Assembly: GCA_017744935.1 (NCBI GenBank)
Contig: JAGIAI010000017.1
Span: 38,676 to 102,675, forward strand
DNA: 64,000 nt
From: Variovorax sp.
GTDB lineage: Bacteria; Pseudomonadota; Gammaproteobacteria; Burkholderiales; Burkholderiaceae_C
Direction: 5' to 3'
The notes below the pieces were generated by a model. That model was given only the letters and a program-made list of their open reading frames with translations, was not told the origin of the DNA and did no database searches. Position numbers and translations under genes: made by a program. Below, one piece after another: positions 63,480 to 64,000 of this stretch (the first letter of the stretch is position 1; each line of letters begins with the position of its first letter).

Positions 63480-63795
63480 GGTGCGGTCGCACTCGGCGCG
63501 ACGGCCCGCTGATGCGCCCTTCGACATCTGCATATAGATGTGACGCTCGTAGCTGAGGAATGCCCGGCGGGTTACACGATGCACCCGAACCTGCACCGCT
63601 GCGTTACGGAACCAGCGTGCCCGACGGGATCCACCATGCACCCGAAACTGCACCGATGCGTTGCATCTTGATCGAGGTAGTCAAGAAGCACGACCTATTC
63701 CTTGTTCCAGTGAAGTATTGGCCGCCTGTCCTGGTCGCTCTAGGGGCAATGTTCTTCTTCCAGGGATAGAACATTGCCTTGATCGCAACTGGCTC
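63480..63795. other. intergenic region with a direct repeat of 45 bp
   Basis: 316 bp without a convincing gene. Two copies of a 45-base sequence, TGCCCG-CGGG to GCTGCGTT, lie at 63561-63605 and 63618-63662 (period 57), differing at a few bases. An open frame across them (63560-63769) has no recognisable protein features and is not called. Confidence 0.6.
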
Positions 63796-64000
63796 CTACA
63801 AGGTCTTGGTCAGCGTGAGGATGAATCGCGGCTTGTTCGGCGAGAAGGTGGTCACGCCGAAGGGAATGCCGTTGATGACGACGCCGGGCTCGGCGATCAG
63901 ATTGAACGCCGCTTGTTCGGTAGCGCCTTGCACCGAGCCGGTGAGGGACAGGCCGCTGCCGAAGTCGTAGGAGGCGCCCACGTTGTAGTCGAAGTAGCTC
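63796..64000 (-). CDS. TorF-like putative porin, C-terminal part
   Basis: The last 67 or so residues, running off the right edge. The sequence YNVGASYDFGSGLSLTGSV followed by a last strand ending NKPRFILTLTKTL resembles the end of TorF-family (Gcw_chp-type) outer-membrane beta-barrel proteins. The identification is tentative because only the end is visible. Confidence 0.6.
   Translation of the reverse strand, partial: SYFDYNVGASYDFGSGLSLTGSVQGATEQAAFNLIAEPGVVINGIPFGVTTFSPNKPRFILTLTKTL

Noticed and set aside
63560..63769. 69-codon plus-strand frame.
   Set aside because: It is made mostly of the 57-bp-period direct repeat and lacks a ribosome-binding site or known features.

Overview
The window is about 64 kb of GC-rich chromosome that looks like Variovorax (Comamonadaceae, Betaproteobacteria). 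Evidence is the purM/hda/pcnB/folK and rpsP-rimM-trmD-rplS neighbourhoods, the DEAD-box helicase with a charged insert, typical Comamonadaceae short palindromic repeats, and above all a cluster matching in order and content the auxin-degradation (iad) locus known from Variovorax. No rRNA, tRNA, CRISPR array, transposase or integrase was seen.

Region 1 (1-16.5 kb) is housekeeping: purM (partial), hda, pcnB, folK, a DUF47-pit phosphate pair, a small membrane protein and a GNAT, the rpsP-rimM-trmD-rplS operon, a Nudix CoA pyrophosphatase, a CobD/CbiB-like protein, hisC, rsgA, a pterin dehydratase, an M48 protease, orn and a DEAD-box helicase. Region 2 (16.6-20.5 kb) is a tightly overlapping four-gene operon (opine-dehydrogenase-like, 3-hydroxyacyl-CoA dehydrogenase, alpha/beta hydrolase, quinone-oxidoreductase-like) of unknown substrate.

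Region 3 (20.5-46.8 kb) is the iad-like cluster. It holds two MarR repressors, an indolepyruvate-oxidoreductase-type pair, a ferredoxin reductase, two paralogous Rieske dioxygenase pairs, two acyl-CoA ligases, a thiolase lacking the usual catalytic Cys and His, a DUF35 protein fused to a degenerate SDR, a cyclase-family (isatin hydrolase-like) enzyme, three active SDRs, three paralogous substrate-binding proteins, a branched-chain-type ABC transporter with LivM and LivG fused, and a thioesterase. My reading is that these form a route: indole-3-acetate to dioxindole-3-acetate (Rieske plus reductase), then its CoA ester (ligase), then retro-aldol cleavage to isatin and acetyl-CoA (thiolase plus DUF35 fusion), isatinate (cyclase-family hydrolase), anthraniloyl-CoA (IorAB-like oxidative decarboxylation) and anthranilate (thioesterase). 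IAA breakdown by IadDE is established; the assignment of the later steps to individual genes is inference.

Region 4 (46.8-51.2 kb) has a nitrilase convergent with the cluster, an AraC regulator, DUF2252 and DUF899. Region 5 (51.2-63.5 kb) is a minus-strand catabolic operon resembling the acyclic terpene (Atu) or leucine (Liu) pathways: carboxylase beta, acyl-CoA dehydrogenase, enoyl-CoA hydratase, biotin-dependent carboxylase alpha, AtuA-like protein, Bug-type binding protein and CaiB/BaiF CoA-transferase. An IclR regulator lies 1.6 kb upstream, and the same operator-like sequence precedes both the operon and iclR. A small RRM/IF-1/70-aa gene cassette sits between the two operator copies. The window ends in a partial TorF-like porin.
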